DNA from: Haliclona indistincta | Lineage: Eukaryota > Porifera > Demospongiae > Haplosclerida > Chalinidae | NCBI GenBank assembly: GCA_964017065.1 | Contig: OZ024784.1 | Coordinates: 18,718,905 to 18,782,904, forward strand | Direction of reading: 5' to 3' | DNA length: 64,000 bases | Shown here: in pieces, positions 61,960 through 64,000 of the stretch | Layout of the letters: every line of letters begins with the position of its first letter | Numbering within the stretch: the first letter of the stretch is position 1 | Notes under the pieces: model-generated | Seen by the model: only the letters and a program-made list of their open reading frames with translations | Told to the model about the DNA's origin: nothing | Database searches by the model: none | Position numbers and translations under genes: made by a program

Positions 61960-64000
61960 AATGAGTTTACTGGAACTTGTCATCAACATTCTAACATGTC
62001 AACAACAACTATCCATTAGGAAAAACATAGTTAATATAACATCATTCTGTTTACTGTAAGCTACTTAACTAAAGTGCCAACATCAACATCACTCACTCTG
62101 TTTGGTCGTTTGTTAGTCTCGTCTAGGAAATCAAGCAGTGATACAATATCCTCGGTCTGATCTGACTCATATTGTTGAGAAGCACCGTCTTTAGTCGGTA
62201 GATACATTGACTGGGTCTTGAGTTGTCTTTTCTGCCTCAGAGTGACAGGACTGTTGTGGTCGACAGTAGCTCCACGAGGAACGAACGAGTGTCCCTCGAA
62301 GTCCAGGTCCTCTCTGCTGTCAGTGTGCTCTGCGGAGGAGATACTCTGACTGGACGAACAGCTACCATCATTATGGAGGAAGCTGGGAGTGAGGGAGGAG
62401 TGATAAGGAGAGGATGAGACAGCTGGAGGTGCCGCTCCTGGCTGGAGTAACCCATCATCATGCTGGAAGTGCCAGGTACGATCAGACTAGAGGGATAGAT
62501 GATATCATGACATACTCACTAACAACAGGTAGGTGTACCTGGAACTTTCCTCTCAGCTTCTTGAGTCCTCTCTTGATCAAGCTCTTACTCTTCTCTCTAC
62601 AGCAGCACAGTATTAGGGCTTGTAAAGAACTTCATTTTATAATTATCTATTTCCCATGGTTAGCATGCTTAAGATTTTTTTGTAAAAATGCATTTCCATT
62701 GACAGATGGTATCAAAAGCATCATCGTCTATGCTAAGCAAGCCTACGAATCAGCTAACCTCTTCCTCATGAGCTGTATCTCTCTAGACATTGCTTCTCGT
62801 TGCTGTGATATCAACCGGTCTGACAGTTTTTCCTTGTCTCTCTGTAGCTCACCAAGCCTGTCACTAGAGAGAGAAAGAGAGAGAGAGAGAGAGGGAGGGA
62901 GGGAGGGAGGGAGGGAGAGAGGGAGAGAGAGAGTAGTCAACATGGCGGCACTGTGGGTGAGCGGTCTTACGAGAACATTCTCTCATCTTCCAGAGCACTG
63001 TCCTTGCTCTCAATACTCCTCATCAGCAAGCTCTGGTTCTGAGAGATGAAGGCAAGAAGTGAAGGAGTGAGTACATGTAGAGACTGACTCACTTGTTCCA
63101 GTAGCTTATTGACCTGCATGAGAAGTGTCTTCTTCTCTTCCTCGAGTGTGTGGTTGAGTAGCTCCAGCATCTAGTGTGAGTAGGATGGTGATGGCACTAA
63201 GGTATCTCCGCTTACCTCTACGTTCTGTTTCTGTGTGCTAATAGTGTGCTGGTGTTGGTGGATCACATTACGACAGTCAGCTAGGTCAGCCATTAGATGA
63301 GCATTCTGAGGAACAGTGGACGATACATTATCACTCCTTCCACAGACCACACCCACCTTCTCCTTGACACGCCCACTCTCGTCAGCTTTTTCCCGCATTC
63401 TGCTGAGCTCACGAGCATTGAGAGACTTGCTGTAATCATTGTTACCATAGCAACCATCACATGACTATAGTAACTCACCTTGCTAGTGGTGACCCGCCCG
63501 GCCCACCAGCCGAGGAGCTACGGACCATCTTACGGGCCGAGGCAATCTCATCACGAAGGGTCTGATTCTCTCTCATGGTCTCCTCCAGTCGGCGCTCTAG
63601 GGTAGCAATCCTCTCCTCTTTAATAGCGAGGCTCTTGCTGTACTGCTCTCCATATCTACTCTCCAGATCTTGGAAATCTTTGTCCTTGTCAGTAGGTGTT
63701 CCAGGAACACTAGTGAGGCCGCTCTTCTGATACTCATCGAGCTGTGTTGACAACTTCGACACTTCTGCCTTCTTACGCTTGAGCTCCTGATAGAGAGATA
63801 TTGAGTGAGTGAGTGGGTGGGTGAGTGAGTGAGTGATACTGACCTCTTTCAGTCGTACTATCTCTTTTCTGTCATTGTGGTTTTGTGAGTTCATTTTCTG
63901 ATTAGTCTTCTCGAGTTCCTTCGATGCTCTCTCTGTCCTTTGCTTGTAGAGGTCAAAAGTGCGTTGGAGGTCGCGATGGTCTCTCTCAAGATGAAGCATC
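60807..64000 (-). CDS. CCDC88: Girdin/Daple-like CCDC88 protein, C-terminal part (5' end beyond window)
   Basis: This partial gene encodes a long coiled coil followed by a Ser-rich tail. From the right edge the exons give HLERDHRDLQRTFDLYKQR, ELKRKKAEVSKLSTQLDEYQ, EERIATLERRLEETMRENQT, NAHLMADLADCRNVI, LELLNHTLEEEKKTLLMQVN, NQSLLMRSIESKDSALEDER and DRLGELQRDKEKLSDRL. The order and wording match the end of the girdin/Daple coiled coil (EENRHLLDQ / NRTLLEQNMESKD / LRRQKEKLEEK in human). A linker exon (QKRQLKTQSMYLPTKDG) and the last exon follow. The last exon contains GDQVELQKFLQEYQG, similar to the girdin GBA motif, then Ser/Pro-rich sequence ending CPSYGFVQ. Girdin-family proteins link G-alpha-i, actin and trafficking. 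The HOOK domain would lie outside. Confidence 0.75.
61793..61957 (-). repeat. 165-bp CT/CCCTC tract at the CCDC88 last 3' splice site
   Basis: GGGAGGGAGAGA then (GA)n on the plus strand. In gene sense it is a pyrimidine tract ending CCCTCTCTAG before the exon encoding RKHMEIKRASM. Confidence 0.9.
62868..62934 (-). repeat. CT/CCCTC tract at a CCDC88 3' splice site
   Basis: In gene sense it is a pyrimidine tract ending TCTCTCTAG directly before the exon encoding DRLGELQRDKEKL. Confidence 0.88.

Overview
The window is nuclear DNA of an early-branching animal, most likely a sponge (inference). The genes are animal-specific or animal-typical (kindlin, NOVA, C/EBP, kaptin, girdin-type CCDC88, SLC22, TRIM-like proteins). 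Introns are short and numerous, intergenic gaps are often only 60-350 bp, and introns are full of CT microsatellites and minisatellites. There are no bacterial-type operons, rRNA or tRNA genes that I can see. All exon joins below were read by eye from GT/GC-AG sites, reading frame and family resemblance, so individual splice positions may be off.

Left end: part of a C2H2 zinc-finger gene (minus strand). It is followed by a 14.7-kb, almost perfectly homogeneous tandem array (1257-15966). The array unit is a 602-bp piggyBac-like miniature transposon (TTAA target, CCCTTTA...TATAAAGGG ends) alternating with a 133-bp spacer. There are 19 element copies and 24 spacers. At six places two spacers abut with an intact TTAA and no element, as expected from seamless piggyBac-type excision. 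The array both begins and ends with an element at a TTAA.

Middle: a BBOX1-like gamma-butyrobetaine hydroxylase (-), a small cysteine-rich membrane protein (+), a NOVA-type KH RNA-binding protein (-), UDP-glucose pyrophosphorylase (+), ALKBH2 (+), two tandem phospholipase B/GDSL membrane lipases (-), a C/EBP-type bZIP factor (+), kaptin (-) and SEC23 (+). Then come three tandem RING-B-box-filamin-MIB/HERC2 proteins (+), an SLC22-type transporter (-), PP4 regulatory subunit 3 (+), CFAP36 (-), mitochondrial D-glutamate cyclase (+), kindlin (-), and the C-terminal part of a girdin/Daple-type CCDC88 protein (-) that runs off the right edge.

Several genes are arranged head-to-head over short shared promoters (NOVA/UGP2, PLB/CEBP, KPTN/SEC23, SLC22/PPP4R3, CFAP36/DGLUCY). 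Six of the 5' flanks contain the E-box CACGTG. The strongest unusual signals are the piggyBac-MITE array with empty sites and the three-gene TRIM-filamin-MIB/HERC2 cluster with a near-identical B-box DNA tract. Two further patterns recur: tandem repeats that copy splice junctions inside introns, and CT microsatellites that sit almost exclusively as enlarged polypyrimidine tracts on the sense strand of the host gene. Short inverted-repeat transposons occupy introns of PLB, KPTN and SEC23.
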